Assembly (NCBI GenBank): GCA_040954595.2
Contig: CM082598.2
Span: 10,230,001-10,294,000 of the forward strand
Length of the DNA stretch: 64,000 nucleotides
Direction of reading: 5' to 3'
DNA from: Balanoglossus misakiensis
Taxonomy: Eukaryota > Hemichordata
Shown: positions 62,981 through 64,000 of the stretch, piece after piece
Numbering within the stretch: position 1 is the stretch's first letter
How the letters are laid out: each line of letters opens with the position of its first letter
Notes under the pieces: generated by a model
Databases searched by the model: none
What the model was told of the DNA's origin: nothing
The model's input: the letters and a program-made list of their open reading frames with translations, nothing else
Program-made: the position numbers and the translations under genes

Positions 62981-64000
62981 TTATTAACTCAAATATTTGT
63001 TCCAGATCGAATGTTCTTAAAGAAAATGATTAAATGAGCAATTTAAATTGAAAAACACTCTTTTTATGGCGTCAAAAACACTGTAGGATCATTATAAATC
63101 CCTTTTCAATTAACAAGAAATTCTATCATAAATGCACCCCTGTTTAGGCTTTGAAACACTATTTGATCATTCTAAATCCTTTCTTAGAAAATATAATAAA
63201 AACAACAATTTTTTGGGTTCGAAAAGGGCAAATATTGTTTACACTTAGTGAAGCTTCAATGTACAATTTCTTCTTTTTGAGTTTATTAAAATTGGTGCTC
63301 TTTGCGCCCCTTTTACCTAGTGTGTGTACGTGTGGTTCATTTAATATGAGGAATAGCACTCACATCAAATTTAAATAAGTCAAATTCAATTCAATCAAAA
63401 TAAAATCACATCAGATATATAATAAATATCTTACCAAAGTAACATATTTATGACAATTCTGCAATAATTCTTTGAAAGAATTACTTAAACCGTTATTTTG
63501 CCACAAAAAGAGTTCAATAAGTTATTAACTCAATCTTTGTTCCAGATCGAATGATTTTAAAGAAAATGATTTAATGAGCAATTTAAATTAAAAAACACTC
63601 TAATTATGGCGTAAAAAACAGTGTAGGCTCATTATAAGTCCCTTTTCTGACAATTTGAATAAAACGCTTTATTTCTTTACTAAAAACGTTTAATGCATTC
63701 ACAAATCCATGTTATATTCACATTGCATATTTCAAAAGAAAATTAATTAACAAGCAATTCTAACATAAATGCACCCTTCTTTCGGCTTTGAAACACTATT
63801 TAATCATTCTAAATTCTTTCTTCGAAAATATAATAAAAACAACCAATTTTTTGGGTTCGAAAAGGCACCAACAAACGCCAAGAATTTTTACAATTAGTGA
63901 AGCTTCAATGTACAATTTCTTCTTTTTGATTTTATTAAAATGTGTGCTCATTGCGCCCATTTCACCTAATATGAGGAATAGCACACAAATCAAATTTAAA
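62981..64000. repeat. Diverged direct duplication in the right flank
   Basis: A stretch beginning TTATTAACTC at 62981 recurs at 63522 with clear but incomplete identity (TTCCAGATCGAATG, GAGCAATTTAAATT, TATGGCGT, ACTATTT-ATCATTCTAAAT, TTTTTTGGGTTCGAAAA). The first copy runs to about 63378; the second continues to the window edge and has about 95 bp extra near 63645-63740. The offset is 540 bp at the start and about 637 bp later. It looks like an old dispersed or tandem AT-rich repeat and is much more diverged than the INTS1 array. Confidence 0.7.

Noticed and set aside
63151-63378. Open frame in the right flank, with a similar one near 63796-63993 on the other strand
   Set aside because: AT-rich, low-complexity translations produced by the duplicated repeat; no start context, splice site or family match.

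Overview
The window is invertebrate-metazoan-like nuclear DNA: AT-rich, with short coding blocks bounded by GT...AG splice sites, polypyrimidine tracts before acceptors, and small non-autonomous DNA transposons. I see no prokaryotic operon, RNA gene, CRISPR array or intact protein-coding gene. The species cannot be named from the sequence.

Almost everything (about 262-62656) is one head-to-tail array of 22 near-identical copies, all on the + strand, of a 2.26-2.82 kb segment of a broken gene. The basic period is 2,820 bp in the longest plain copies. The coding blocks match the C-terminal part of Integrator complex subunit 1 (INTS1), the large scaffold of the Integrator complex. In gene order a unit holds exon a, exon b, exon c, a Ser-rich block d, exons e0 and e, and a truncated exon f. 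The unit-to-unit junction lies inside exon f, where INTS1 homology stops and runs into a T-rich stretch that is the intron upstream of the next exon a. Every copy carries the same in-frame TGA in exon c (at a position that is Arg in INTS1 as I remember it) and the same in-frame TAG in block d. The segment was therefore already a pseudogene when it was amplified. Neither flank contains the rest of the gene; the array begins in the intron between b and c and ends between d and e0.

Two unit families exist. The B family (units 6-8 and 16-22) keeps a 23-bp block in d. The A family (units 1-5 and 9-15) has lost it. Further deletions mark sub-lineages: about 477 bp removing parts of exons a and b (units 2-4, 10-14) and about 70 bp in exon c (units 4, 5, 14, 15). 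The order of unit types repeats, so that units 1-8 correspond to units 9-19. This indicates a higher-order duplication of roughly 23 kb, followed by local expansion and gene conversion.

Two transposon insertions sit at TTAA targets and can be read against empty sites in sister copies. A 985-bp element with about 16-bp inverted ends occurs in units 3, 11, 12 and 13, always at the same site. A 1,300-bp element occurs only in unit 6. Both look like non-autonomous piggyBac-type elements. Unit 12 also has an internal 933-bp tandem duplication whose breakpoint lies at the same position in the unit as the right end of the whole array.

The left flank (1-261) shows nothing recognisable. The right flank (62657-64000) is AT-rich and contains a diverged direct duplication. 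The interest of the window is in how a dead gene fragment became a gene-derived macrosatellite; I found no evidence for a working molecular system.
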